NCBI RefSeq assembly: GCF_001513965.1
Contig: NZ_KQ948015.1
Coordinates: 84,734-148,733 of the forward strand
DNA length: 64,000 nt
Direction of reading: 5' to 3'
Source of the DNA: Streptomyces cellostaticus
GTDB lineage: Bacteria > Actinomycetota > Actinomycetes > Streptomycetales > Streptomycetaceae
The position numbers and the translations under genes were made by a program. The notes under the pieces were generated by a model. That model saw only the letters and a list, made by a program, of their open reading frames with translations. It was not told the origin of the DNA and made no database searches. Of this stretch, positions 8,775 to 18,961 are shown piece after piece (position 1 is the stretch's first letter; every line of letters starts with the position of its first letter).

Positions 8775-9381
8775 ATGCCGAAGCCCGAGCCGACGAGGAA
8801 CCGGTCGTCCCTGCGACACAAGCTCCGCTGCGCCCTGCGGCACCCCGCACGGGTCCCTCTCTCTCCCTGCGCCGACTGCTCGGGACACCTGGCTGGGCCT
8901 GCGCCACCGCGACCACGTCGGGTACTACCGCGCCGTCATCAGGCGGACACCGCACGCAGCCCGGAGCGGGCCGTCGGAAGCCGTTCGGAGGAGCGGTGGC
9001 TGGCGCTGCTGGGCCTGCAGTTCGACTGCCTCGTAGAGCACGGTCTGAGGCCGCAGGACCGGATGCTGGAGATCGGCTGCGGGAACCTGCGCGCGGGGTG
9101 GCGGTTCATCGACCACCTCGAACCCGGCCACTCCTACGGGATCGACATCTCACCGGACATCCTCCTCGAGGCGCAGCACACCCTCGTCCGCCGGGGCCTG
9201 CAGGCCCGCCTCGCCCACCTGGCCCTCGTCGAGAACCTGGTGCTCGACTTCCTGCCCTCGCGCTGGTTCACCGTGGTGCACGCCCACAGCGTCTTCTCGC
9301 ACTCGCCACTGGACGTGATCGACGAGTGCACGACTCCCGCACGGCCAGTCGAAGATCCGGGTCACGGACGCGGCGACGTAG
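8775..9381 (+). pseudogene. Decayed SAM-dependent methyltransferase
   Basis: Pieces of one class I methyltransferase lie in three frames. Residues from ATG 8775 (MPKPEPTRNRSSLRHKLR) are in one frame. From about 8881 the expected RDTWLGLRHRDHVGYYRAVI continues in another. Just after 8940 a missing G returns to the first frame with ERWLALLGLQFDCLVEHGLR, motif I LEIGCGNLRAGW and HAHSVFSHSPLDVIDEC. Then most of the C-terminal third is deleted, and a short tail HGQSKIRVTDAAT in a different frame ends at the TAG at 9379-9381. Two indels plus an internal deletion make it non-functional. Confidence 0.8.
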
Positions 9382-9408
9382 CAGCGCCGCAGGCGTGTCG
9401 TGCGGTGA

Positions 9409-9930
9409 TCACACCACCTGGAAGCTGGCCATCATCGCCATGTCCTCGTGTTCCAGGTTGTGGCAGTGCAGCATGTACCGGCCGCGGTAGCCGCGGAAGC
9501 GGACCAGCACGTCGACGACCTCGTAGGGGCGGACGTCGACCGTGTCCTTCCAGCCGGCGTCCGTCGGCTCGGGCGCCCGGCCGCCGCGCGACAGGACCTG
9601 GAAGTGGGCCAAGTGCAGATGCACCGGGTGGTGGAAGTCGCTGGTGAAGCGCCAGCGTTCGACGGTGCCGAGGCGCGGGCGGGCCATCACCTCCGAGCTG
9701 CTGAAGGGGCGGCCGTTGATGGTCCACGCGTCGTCGGAGCGGCGGAAGTCGAAATGGCGGGTGGCGACGGCGGATGCCGGGTGCAGGGCTGTGTAACGGG
9801 AGAGGCGGGCCGGGATGTGGCTGACGTCCTTCTCCTTGCGGACGACACGGAAGCGCATGACCTGGCGCATACGGCCGTGCACCGCAGTGTTGACCAGGGT
9901 GACGTGGCTGCCCACCGGCGACCAGTGGAT
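9409..9930 (-). pseudogene. 3' end of a multicopper oxidase
   Basis: The frame encodes the third cupredoxin domain of a multicopper oxidase of the bilirubin oxidase/CotA-like group. Copper-ligand motifs are intact: [13 protein letters not shown], then the HCH cluster in [19 protein letters not shown]. The first two cupredoxin domains are missing; homology fades upstream of GSHVTLVN near 9930, where the sequence joins unrelated DNA. The open frame runs to an ATG at 10002, but that extension is not oxidase. It is a 5'-truncated relic and cannot bind the full trinuclear cluster. Confidence 0.8.
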
Positions 9931-10077
9931 CAGCGAGGTCCGTGCCGACACCCTCGGCCACGCGCTCCCGCCCGACCCCTCCTCGGACCGGCTCAGCCGC
10001 ATCGACGCCTACCTCGTCCTCGACTTCTACGCCTGCCCCCTCCCCCGTCGGGTCACTCACCGAAACAGGAGCACCAC

Positions 10078-10788
10078 ATGTCCAGCACCACCCTCGACTT
10101 CTCCGGCCAGAAGGTCGTCGTCACCGGCCGCACGCAGGCAAGCGCCGACGAGGCAGCGGCTGCCCTGTCCTCCCACGGCAAGGCCGTCGGCCTGGCGGCC
10201 GACCTGGCCGACCCCGTGGCCGTCGACCGCCTGCGCATCGTCCTCAACGACCAGCACGCCGACGCCACCCTCCTCGTCAACGCGGCCGGTGTCTTCGCAC
10301 CGAAGTCCTTCCTGGAGCACACGCCCGAGGACTACGACCGCTACCACGCCATCAACCGGGCCTTCTTCCCCCTCACCCGGACGATCGTCGGCGACATGAT
10401 CGACCGCGGCGCGAAGGGAGCCGTCGTCAACATCGGCTCCATGTGGGCTCACCAGGCCGTCGCCGCCACGCCCTCGTCGGCGTACTCGATGGCCAAGGCC
10501 GGACTGCACGCGCTCACCCAGCACCTTGCGATGGAACTCGCCTCGCACGGCATCCGCGTCAACGCGGTCGCCCCGGCCGTCGTGCGCACCCCGATCTACG
10601 AGGAGTTCATTCCCAAGGCGGAGGTCGACTCCGCACTCGACGGCTTCAACACCTTCCACCCCCTCGGCCGCACCGGCACCCCCGACGACGTCGCCGCCAC
10701 CGTCGCCTTCCTCCTCTCCAGCCGGACCGACTGGGTCACCGGCGCCATCTGGGACATCGACGGCGGAGTCATGGCCGGACGCAACTGA
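10078..10788 (+). CDS. SDR oxidoreductase lacking the nucleotide-binding loop
   Basis: Short-chain dehydrogenase/reductase, 236 residues, behind CAGGAG and ATG 10078. The C-terminal three quarters are normal: LVNAAG, NIGSMWA, the catalytic SAYSMAKAG (Tyr-x3-Lys) and [13 protein letters not shown]. Near the N-terminus, KVVVTG is followed at once by [13 protein letters not shown]. In ordinary SDRs the TGxxxGIG loop, helix and second strand lie between these, so about 25-30 residues are missing in frame. Without the Gly-rich loop NAD(P) binding should fail. I infer deletion between two copies of a VVVTG-coding stretch. It is an open frame but probably inactive. Confidence 0.75.
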   Translation: MSSTTLDFSGQKVVVTGRTQASADEAAAALSSHGKAVGLAADLADPVAVDRLRIVLNDQHADATLLVNAAGVFAPKSFLEHTPEDYDRYHAINRAFFPLTRTIVGDMIDRGAKGAVVNIGSMWAHQAVAATPSSAYSMAKAGLHALTQHLAMELASHGIRVNAVAPAVVRTPIYEEFIPKAEVDSALDGFNTFHPLGRTGTPDDVAATVAFLLSSRTDWVTGAIWDIDGGVMAGRN

Positions 10789-10839
10789 CCAGCGCCCCCT
10801 CCCACTCGCGCGCCGTCCCCAGGCGGCGACGCCCGGGCC

Positions 10840-10923
10840 GTGGCCGTGGCCGTGGCACTGACCACCCAGTGCGCCTACTGCATCGAGACCACCATGATCG
10901 CGGCCGCCCTGCGGGCCGGCGGT
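10840..10923 (+). pseudogene. Fragment of a carboxymuconolactone decarboxylase/AhpD-like gene
   Basis: About 28 codons read AVAVALTTQCAYCIETTMI and on to ALRAGG, matching the CxxC active-site helix of the AhpD/carboxymuconolactone decarboxylase family, where the sequence is usually C-x-Y-C-I-x-x-H. The His after the second Cys is not preserved. Neither flank continues the fold. It is a short relic directly after the damaged SDR. Confidence 0.5.
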
Positions 10924-11062
10924 GGCACCTCGGGGCCGACCAGGTCCTGTCATCAGAATCAGCGTCGAACGAGCCTCAACCATCGCCTCGGAACTCATCA
11001 GGAGAAGAGTCCACGGGCGCCCGGCCCACTGCGCTCTCTTGGAAAAGCCGCAGGCAGCACGC

Positions 11063-12472
11063 TCACGCGGCCCCGTCGTCCTCGACCGGATAGGGCACGA
11101 ACGTGCTGCTGTTCTGATCGATGAGCAGCGAACGCCCCAGCGGGGGCACGGCCCGCTGCGAACAGCCGAGGCGTTCGCAGACCCGGCAGCCCATGCCGAT
11201 CGGGGTCGCGGCGGAGGCGTTGGCCAGGTCGAGGCCGTCGGAGTAGACGAGACGGTGGGCATGACGGATTTCGCAGCCGAGCCCGATGGCATAGGTCCTG
11301 CCGGGTTCACCCCAGCCGCCGCGGTGCCGGGTGACCGCGCGGGCGGTCCACAAGTAGCGCTGTCCGTCGGGCATTTCGGCGATCTGGACATGGATGCGGC
11401 CAGGGGCGGCGAACGCCTCGTAGACGTTCCACAGCGGGCAGGTACCGCCGGCCCGGGAGAACGGGAAGCCACTCGCCGACTGTCGCTTGGACAGGTTGCC
11501 GGCCCGATCCACACGGACGAAGGAGAACGGCACCCCGCGCAGCCGGGGGCGTTGCAGGGTGCTCAGCCTGTGGCAGACGGTTTCGTAGCCGAGGCTGTAG
11601 TGGTCGGTGAGGCGTTCGATGTCGTAGCGCGCCTCTTCGGCTGCCGTGTGGAACGCGGTGTACGGCAGGATCAGCGCGGCGGCGAAGTAGTTGGCGATGC
11701 CGATGCGGGCCAACGCGTGGGAGGCCGAGCCGGGCGCGAAGTCCTCGGCGGCCTGCCGGCCGAGGATTTCGCCGTGTTCCAGCAGGGCCAGCTGGGTCGC
11801 CATCCGGAAGGCACGCTGACCGGGCCGCAACCTCGGGGACAGATGGAGGGTGCGGCTTCTCCCGTCGTAGCGGTGCAGCCGTTCGCCGGGCTCGGCGGCG
11901 AGATGGATGCCGTGGGCGTCGGCGAGTCTTCTGGTGAGTGCCCCGATCACCTCGCCCGGCCGGATGCCGATCTCCCCAGCCAGTCGCTCGGCCGCGAGGT
12001 CACTGTCGTGGAGATAGTTCTGCCGGCGGTAGAAGAAGTCCCGGATCTCCTCGTGGGGTGAGGACGCAGCTCCCCGGTCGCCGTCCCGGCCGTCCGTCAC
12101 CCCGGCCAGACGCTCGGACAGCCGCTGATTGCGGCGACCGAGGTCGAGCAGGACCTGAGCGACGGCAGGCAGACGGGCAGCGAGATCACCGAGGTCGGCG
12201 GCCGTGACGCCGCCCTCGGCCATCTCCCCGGCGAGCGCCTCGCGCAGGTCGGCCAACAGCCGAGCCGTGTCACGCTCGGAGAAGAAACCCGGGTCGACGC
12301 CGAACGCCTCGGTCAGCCGCAGCAGGACCGGCACGGTGAGCGGACGGGAGTCGTGCTCCATCTGGTTCAGATAGCTCGGCGAGATCTCCAGTACACGGGC
12401 GAGTTCGGCCTGGCTCATCCGGCGTTCCTCACGCAGCCGTCGCAGTCGCGCGCCCGCGTACGTCTTGCTCAC
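11063..12472 (-). CDS. ramB: RamB-type regulator: XRE DNA-binding and IrrE/ScfR domains
   Basis: Transcriptional regulator of about 470 residues. Residues of about 5-60 form an XRE helix-turn-helix (SQAELARVLEISPSYLNQME). The middle resembles the ImmA/IrrE region and the C-terminal part, with GGTCPLWNVYEAF and the cysteine motif GCRVCERLGCSQR, matches the short-chain acyl-CoA-sensing domain of RamB. In Corynebacterium RamB represses aceA and aceB in the absence of acetate, and here it is divergent from aceA-aceB, so control of the glyoxylate shunt is a good inference. I chose GTG 12472 because GGAGGAG lies about six bases upstream; GTG 12487 is in frame but lacks a site. Confidence 0.88.
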   Translation of the reverse strand: MSKTYAGARLRRLREERRMSQAELARVLEISPSYLNQMEHDSRPLTVPVLLRLTEAFGVDPGFFSERDTARLLADLREALAGEMAEGGVTAADLGDLAARLPAVAQVLLDLGRRNQRLSERLAGVTDGRDGDRGAASSPHEEIRDFFYRRQNYLHDSDLAAERLAGEIGIRPGEVIGALTRRLADAHGIHLAAEPGERLHRYDGRSRTLHLSPRLRPGQRAFRMATQLALLEHGEILGRQAAEDFAPGSASHALARIGIANYFAAALILPYTAFHTAAEEARYDIERLTDHYSLGYETVCHRLSTLQRPRLRGVPFSFVRVDRAGNLSKRQSASGFPFSRAGGTCPLWNVYEAFAAPGRIHVQIAEMPDGQRYLWTARAVTRHRGGWGEPGRTYAIGLGCEIRHAHRLVYSDGLDLANASAATPIGMGCRVCERLGCSQRAVPPLGRSLLIDQNSSTFVPYPVEDDGAA

Positions 12473-12532
12473 CGACCGCTCCTCCACACCCGGGACCCGA
12501 TCCCGTCAGCGTACGGGACCGACCCCCGGCTG

Positions 12533-12584
12533 CAACCTTCGCAAGGTTGGCAAAAACCGGCGCGAAGATTCGCAGAAGTTGGCA
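12533..12584. promoter_or_regulatory. Paired RamB-like boxes between ramB and aceA
   Basis: Two similar boxes lie about 31 bases apart: TTCGCAAGGTTGGCA at 12538-12552 and TTCGCAGAAGTTGGCA at 12569-12584. The first is part of an inverted repeat, CAACCTTCGCAAGGTTG, at 12533-12549. They sit in the divergent control region and are good candidates for the regulator's operator. That RamB itself binds them is inferred from position only. Confidence 0.55.
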
Positions 12585-12788
12585 TCGATCCACCATTGAT
12601 GGCACTCGGTGCCAGTGCCAAAGTCGTAGTGCGGCCCGCCGGACACCGGCAGGAACAGTCCGGAACCGGGGCACGATTTCTGCCCTGACGTCGGAGATCC
12701 CGGCAGCGGTGGCGGCCTGTATCGGCAGCATTGCTCAGCTTCGCCCTCCAGGGTGACGGCGGGCCGCATCCCGTACAACGACACGCAG

Positions 12789-12823
12789 TGCCAATCCTGC
12801 TTCATTGGGCGGCGGGATTGGCA
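12789..12823. promoter_or_regulatory. Inverted repeat TGCCAATCC/GGATTGGCA upstream of aceA
   Basis: Perfect 9-base arms at 12789-12797 and 12815-12823 are separated by 17 bases and end 30 bases before the aceA ATG. The arms contain the same TTGGCA/TGCCAA core seen in the boxes nearer ramB, so this looks like another site for the same regulator, placed where it could block transcription or the leader. Confidence 0.55.
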
Positions 12824-12853
12824 GCCGGCACAGACCGAGGAGACGTGACAGGC

Positions 12854-14137
<1,284 letters not shown>

Positions 14138-14237
14138 GCCGCCAGGCCACACTCCCCGCGGCCGGCCGGCCCTCGGCCGAGCGGAGGGCGGACGACCGTC
14201 TCCGTCCCCCTCCGCTCCCATCCCTCAGGAGAGCCCG

Positions 14238-15833
14238 ATGTCCACCACCACCGCACTCACCCACGACGTCCGTGTCCTCGCACCTTCCGGCCACCGCCAC
14301 GACGAGGTCCTCACCCCCGCAGCCCTCGATTTCCTCGGCCGGCTCGCCGCCGCATTCGGCAAGCGCCGCCAGGAACTCCTCAAGGAACGCCGACGGCAGG
14401 CGCTGCGACTGGCGTCGGGCTCTCCGCTCGACTTCCCCATGGTCACGTCCGCCGTCCGCGCCGACCCCTCCTGGCGCATCGCCCCGCTCGCGCCGGGCCT
14501 GAGCGACAGGCGCGTGGAGATCACCGGACCGCCCGACCGCCGTATGACCGTCAACGCGCTGAACTCCGGCGCGAAGGTGTGGATGGCCGACTTCGAGGAC
14601 GCCACCGCACCCCTGTGGGAGAACGTCATCGGCGGCCAGCTCAACCTGCTCGACGCCATCGAGCGCCGGATCGACTTCACCACACCCGAAGGCAAGGAGT
14701 ACCGGCTCGGCGAACAGCTCGCCACCATCATGGTCCGGCCGCGCGGCTGGCACCTGGACGAGGAGCACCTGGAATACGACGGCCGCCCTGTGCCCGCCTC
14801 GCTCGTCGACTTCGGCCTGTACTTCTTCCACTGCGCCCAGCACCAGATCGACGCCGGACTCGGCCCGTACTTCTACCTCCCCAAGCTGGAGAACCGCTAC
14901 GAGGCCCGTCTCTGGAACGACGTGTTCCTGCTGGCCCAGGAACTGCTCGGCATCCCCTCGGGCACGATCCGCGCCACCGTCCTCATCGAGACGATCACCG
15001 CCGCGTTCGAGATGGAGGAGATCCTCTACGAGCTGCGCGAGCACAGCTGCGGCCTCAACGCGGGCCGCTGGGACTACCTGTTCAGCCTCATCAAGACCTT
15101 CGGCCACCGCAGCGACTTCCTCCTTCCGGACCGGGCGAAGGTGACCATGACGGCCCCGTTCCTGAGGGCCTACACCGAGCTGCTTGTGCGGACCTGCCAC
15201 AAGCGCGGCGCTCACGCCATCGGCGGCATGGCCGCCCACGTGCCGGGCAAGGACCCGGCCGCGGACGAGGCCGCCCTCGCCAAGGTCCGGCTGGACAAGG
15301 AGCGCGAGGCCGAGGACGGCTTCGACGGATCCTGGGTCGCCCACCCCGCGCTCGTCCCCGTCTGCCGCGAGGTCTTCGACGGCGTACTCGCCGACCGCCC
15401 CCACCAGCTCGACCGCACCCGCGACGACGTGGAGGTGACCCACTCCGACCTCCTGTCGGTGCGCCGGATCAGCGGTCCGCCCACGCCGGAGGGCGTGCGC
15501 ACCAACATCGCCGTCGCCCTGCGCTACTTCGCCGCCTGGCTGCGCGGTCAGGGTGCGGTCGCGCTGTACGGCCTGAGGGAAGATGCGGCCACAGCCGAGA
15601 TCGCCCGCGTGCAGATCGGGCAGTGGCTGCGGCACCGGGTGATCGATCGGGAAACCGTGGTCGGACTGCTCGACGACGAGATCGCCGCCCTGGGCGCCGA
15701 GTACCCCTACGCGCCCGTCGAGGACATTCGCGCCCTGTTCGAACGGACCGCGCTCACCGGCGAGCTGCCCCTGTTCTTCACGCCGGACGCCTACAGCCGG
15801 CACCTCGTGCGCCGAACGGAGGTCGGAGCATGA
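14238..15833 (+). CDS. aceB: Malate synthase A
   Basis: Condenses glyoxylate with acetyl-CoA to malate, completing the glyoxylate shunt begun by the upstream lyase. The 531 residues match the A isoform. The signature at residues 268-281 reads REHSCGLNAGRWDY, and VWMADFEDATAP and the ATVLIETI strand are typical. ATG 14238 is preceded by AGGAG. The last base pairs overlap the next gene (ATGA), so aceB and the dehydrogenase are translationally coupled. Confidence 0.97.
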   Translation: MSTTTALTHDVRVLAPSGHRHDEVLTPAALDFLGRLAAAFGKRRQELLKERRRQALRLASGSPLDFPMVTSAVRADPSWRIAPLAPGLSDRRVEITGPPDRRMTVNALNSGAKVWMADFEDATAPLWENVIGGQLNLLDAIERRIDFTTPEGKEYRLGEQLATIMVRPRGWHLDEEHLEYDGRPVPASLVDFGLYFFHCAQHQIDAGLGPYFYLPKLENRYEARLWNDVFLLAQELLGIPSGTIRATVLIETITAAFEMEEILYELREHSCGLNAGRWDYLFSLIKTFGHRSDFLLPDRAKVTMTAPFLRAYTELLVRTCHKRGAHAIGGMAAHVPGKDPAADEAALAKVRLDKEREAEDGFDGSWVAHPALVPVCREVFDGVLADRPHQLDRTRDDVEVTHSDLLSVRRISGPPTPEGVRTNIAVALRYFAAWLRGQGAVALYGLREDAATAEIARVQIGQWLRHRVIDRETVVGLLDDEIAALGAEYPYAPVEDIRALFERTALTGELPLFFTPDAYSRHLVRRTEVGA

Positions 15834-16699
15834 GCGGGGACATCCGGCGCGTCGGTGTGGTCGGCGGCGGTCAGATGGGCGCCGGTATCGCCGAAGTCTG
15901 CGCCCGGGCCGGGCTCGACACGGTGGTGTGCGAAGCGGACGCGGTGGCGGCCCGCGCCGCCCGTGACCGGGTTGCGGCCTCGCTCGACCGTGCCGTGCGG
16001 CGTGGCAAGGTGACGAACGACGGCGCCCGGGACGCCCTTGCCCGGATGGCCTTCAGCGGCAGCCTCGACGGCCTCGCCGACCGGCAGCTGGTGGTCGAGG
16101 CCGTCGTGGAGAACCCGGACGTCAAGACCGAGGTGTTCGCCGCCCTCGACAAGATCGTCGAGGATCCGGAAGCCGTGCTGGCCTCCAACACCTCGTCCCT
16201 GCCGATCATGCGACTGGGCATGGCGACCGGCCGCGCGGACCGGGTCGTGGGCCTGCACTTCTTCAACCCCGTCCCCGTCCTGCCGCTGGTGGAGGTCGTG
16301 ACCTCTCTGCACACCTCGGCCGCGACCGTCGCCGCCGTCGAGGACTTCGCGGTCCGCATCCTCGGCAAGACCGTGATCCGCTCCCAGGACCGGGCCGGCT
16401 TCGTCGTCAACGCCCTGCTCATCCCCTACCTGCTGTCCGCGGTCCGGATGGCGGAATCCGGTTTCGCCACCGCCGCGGACATCGACACGGGCATGGAGTC
16501 GGGTTGTGCCCACCCGATGGGCCCGCTGAAGCTCGCGGATCTGATCGGCCTGGACACCGTCGCCTCGATCGCCGAGTCGCTCTACGACGAGTTCCGTGAG
16601 CCCGTCTACGCCCCGCCGACGCTGCTCCAGCGGATGGTGGAGGCGGGACTGCTCGGCCGGAAGGCCGGACGGGGGTTCCACACCTACGACCAGGACTGA
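15830..16699 (+). CDS. 3-hydroxybutyryl-CoA dehydrogenase
   Basis: NAD(P)-dependent oxidation or reduction of 3-hydroxyacyl-CoA; 289 residues. The N-terminal Rossmann motif is GGGQMGAGIAEVCARAG, the family block GLHFFNPVPVLPLVEVV contains the catalytic His, and the C-terminal domain has HPMGPLKLADLIGLD. The ATG overlaps the aceB stop by four bases, so it is co-translated with the glyoxylate genes, consistent with growth on fatty acids or polyhydroxybutyrate-derived C4 units feeding acetyl-CoA. Gene names used for this enzyme include fadB2 and hbdA; I do not choose between them. Confidence 0.93.
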   Translation: MSGDIRRVGVVGGGQMGAGIAEVCARAGLDTVVCEADAVAARAARDRVAASLDRAVRRGKVTNDGARDALARMAFSGSLDGLADRQLVVEAVVENPDVKTEVFAALDKIVEDPEAVLASNTSSLPIMRLGMATGRADRVVGLHFFNPVPVLPLVEVVTSLHTSAATVAAVEDFAVRILGKTVIRSQDRAGFVVNALLIPYLLSAVRMAESGFATAADIDTGMESGCAHPMGPLKLADLIGLDTVASIAESLYDEFREPVYAPPTLLQRMVEAGLLGRKAGRGFHTYDQD

Positions 16700-16774
16700 G
16701 GGCCTGGTTGTGCGCGGGCTGAGGGGCCCGCACCGCCGCAGGGGTGAGGGCCCCCGCGCGGCGTGACAGGGGGA

Positions 16775-16809
16775 AGGGCGGGAAGCACTGGTGCCGTGCT
16801 TCCCGCCCT
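16775..16809. terminator. Hairpin terminator between convergent transcripts
   Basis: A perfect 14-bp stem, AGGGCGGGAAGCAC paired with GTGCTTCCCGCCCT, encloses a 7-base loop. It lies between the plus-strand dehydrogenase and the minus-strand relics and could serve both directions. There is no U-tract, which is usual in Streptomyces. Confidence 0.75.
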
Positions 16810-16829
16810 CTGAACGACTGGAGAAGTCG

Positions 16830-17092
16830 CTCTCCGGCCGTCGTGTCCGGTGCCGGTGGTGCTCCAGCCCGCCTTGGTCGAGCAGCTCGCAGTCCGTTGT
16901 CGATGTCGTCCCGCAGGAGCGCAGGATGGGGCCGCCCCAGTGGCTGAAGTCGACGGCGAGGACGACGCCGGAGGTGGTGGTGCAGCGCCCCATGGGCTGC
17001 GGGTCGGCGACGGTCGGGGCCCCGGTGGCGGCGACCGCTGCGGGCGTCAGGCCGAGCGCGGCGGGCACTCGGAGCAGACGCGCGCCCTTCAT
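16830..17092 (-). pseudogene. Truncated DUF4430-like secreted protein
   Basis: The ATG at 17092 follows AAGGAG and overlaps the previous stop by four bases. It opens a signal peptide (MKGARLLRVPAALGLTPA) and a mature start CTTTSGVVLAVDFSHWGG and ILRSCGTT, typical of the secreted proteins that accompany prenyltransferase-like surface proteins in Streptomyces. After LLDQGG an extra base shifts the frame: the expected GWSTTGTGHDG continues in the next frame and ends within a few residues. The remainder of the domain is gone. This is a frameshifted 5' fragment. Confidence 0.6.
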
Positions 17093-17914
17093 CGTCCGCT
17101 CCTTGTGTCCGTGCGACGGCGCGCGACGATCACCGTGCGCCGGCCGGCGAGCGCCAGCGGGGCGGCAATCGCGGCGAAGGCACTGCCCTGGGCACCGGTG
17201 GAGGCGAGAACTCCGCCGCTGCCACCCCCACCGACGGTCGTCGCGCCGTCGCCACCGCCTGACCGGCCCATGGTGACGATGTCCGGGACGCTGCCGCTGG
17301 GGCTCGGCGTGGGCTGCGCGAACGTACCGGTCAGGCTGCGCTCCAGCTTGCCGAAGGAGATGGCTCCGCCGACGGCCTGAGCGGAGGCGCGCAGGTCGGA
17401 GTCCTTCGTGGACGGGATCAGCCTCGGCCAGGCCCCGCTGGACTGCTGAAGACTCTCCAGGTAGGCGATCGGCTGTGTGGCCGCCGCCTTCCCGCCGGGG
17501 CGTAGCTGTGCCGTCACGGCCAGGGACTGGGCGAAGACGGATGGCGCGTAGGTGTAGGCGCCCTTGGCCACGCAGGAGCGGGCGGGAGCCTTGCTCGGCT
17601 TGGCGCAGGCGGCCTTCGCGAGCGCGGCGATGAGGTCGTGCCCCGCGAAATGGCGCGCATAGCGGCCGACGGCCTCGGCGAGAACGCGGTCTTGCTGGTG
17701 GAGCCACCTGCGGCACACGGCGTGCCGACGCCGGTCCAGTCGTTGACGCTGCGGCCCTCGCCGTCCTTGCCACGGTGGTCGAAAGAGTCGATGATCCGCG
17801 CAGCTTGGCGTTGTCCGGTCCGGTGGCGGCGAGCGCGTAGGCGCAGAGGCAGGCGACGCCCTTCTTCAGGTCGGTGACGCCGAGCTCGTTCGGATCGGGG
17901 CCGACCCTCACCAC
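17089..17914 (-). pseudogene. Frameshifted LAxTG surface protein with prenyltransferase-like repeats
   Basis: Consecutive parts of one protein occur in three frames: GVTDLKKGVACLCAYALAAT from about 17890, then IIDSFDHRGKDGEGRSVNDW from about 17800, then VLAEAVGRYARHFAGHD to the stop at 17089. The sequence resembles the alpha/alpha-repeat squalene-cyclase-like secreted proteins. The C-terminus is intact, with Gly-rich linker, LASTGA, a hydrophobic segment and an RR tail, a class E sortase signal for the cell wall. Two indels break it and the N-terminal signal peptide is not seen. It preceded the DUF4430-like gene with an ATGA overlap. Confidence 0.65.
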
Positions 17915-17953
17915 CGTCCGGGCGCGAGGTCCACCGTCGCGCTCCCCGCCTCC

Positions 17954-18673
17954 TCAATCCGCGCCGCAACCGCCCAGAAGGCTGGTGACCTGTGAGCGGA
18001 CGACGTCCCACACGGCGGCCGGGAGGTCACCGAGGGCCGTCCCCTGCAGTGCGTGCAGGGTCTCCTCGGCCTCGGTGTCGCAGGTGGCGCTGCCGCTGAG
18101 CACGTCATAGCCGTCGCGGACGGCGACCCGCAGGCAGTCCTCACCGTCGTCGGCATGCACCGCCGAGGCGACCACGAGGGGCGGCGGTCCCCCTGCCTCA
18201 CTGGTCAGTTTGTGGTAAGCGCAGGCAATCGGCTCACGCCAGCGCAGGCTGAGCAGGACAGGACGCTTGGCCACCACCTCGGCCAGGTCCGTCTCATGGA
18301 TGCCGTCGGGTTCCAGCACCGTCGCCCGGGCGTCCAGCACGAGCGCCGCGGGCAGCAGGCAGCGCAGGGTGCTGCCGACGAGGTTGCCGCCGACGGTCGC
18401 CGTCCGCCGCACGGCCCCGGTGCCCACCGTGGCGGCCGCCAGGCGCAGTACGTCCGGTACCCGGTCGTCGATCCGGTGCAGGACCACGGCGCCCCCCACG
18501 GTCTCCCGCCCCAGGACGTTGGCCTCAGGCAACTCACGTAGAGACATGGCCAGTTCGGGAAAGCCGTCCCGCTGCCACGTGGCCCACATGAGCGTCGCCC
18601 CACCGATCGGCACGGCCCCCTCGGCCAGGCACTCCTGCGCTTCGGACACCGATGTGGGCAGACGCAACAGCAC
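17954..18673 (-). CDS. FAD-binding subunit of a molybdenum hydroxylase (CoxM/XdhB type)
   Basis: About 239 residues matching the FAD-binding domain of xanthine dehydrogenase/CO dehydrogenase medium subunits, which passes electrons from the Fe-S subunit to acceptors. Visible motifs are VPIGGATLMWA, the Gly-rich GAVRRTATVGGNLVGSTLRC and a C-terminal CO_deh_flav_C-like region. GTG 18673 was chosen because the fold begins at LLRLPTSVSEAQECL; the frame stays open to 18787. The matching Fe-S and molybdenum subunits are not adjacent, so it is an orphan; a separate two-subunit hydroxylase lies at 53-55.6 kb. Confidence 0.8.
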   Translation of the reverse strand: MLLRLPTSVSEAQECLAEGAVPIGGATLMWATWQRDGFPELAMSLRELPEANVLGRETVGGAVVLHRIDDRVPDVLRLAAATVGTGAVRRTATVGGNLVGSTLRCLLPAALVLDARATVLEPDGIHETDLAEVVAKRPVLLSLRWREPIACAYHKLTSEAGGPPPLVVASAVHADDGEDCLRVAVRDGYDVLSGSATCDTEAEETLHALQGTALGDLPAAVWDVVRSQVTSLLGGCGAD

Positions 18674-18961
18674 AGCGACCGACCTGCCTTTCTGAGGACG
18701 TGGACGACGGCGAAGGGTGATGTTTTGGCCACCTGCCCGCCAGCAAGGCAGTTTTCTCGCCAGGGCGGGGGCGCGTACAGGGCTCACACGAGCACACGGT
18801 GCGCCCTCGCTGCCGACGATGACTTCGACGCAGAGACAGAGATAGGGACCGGGATCGCGCCAGGACGTTCGCCGGACTGCGGGTGACGCAGTTCGCGCGC
18901 CTGTTGAAGGTGGTGCAGGAGGGGTACTCCGACGGACAGGTGGTTGCGGATCAGTTGCCGA

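Noticed and set aside
9935..10060. Plus-strand frame [20 protein letters not shown] and onward to [12 protein letters not shown] before the SDR
   Set aside because: It looks like the end of another protein, perhaps a regulator, but is too short and uncertain to annotate.
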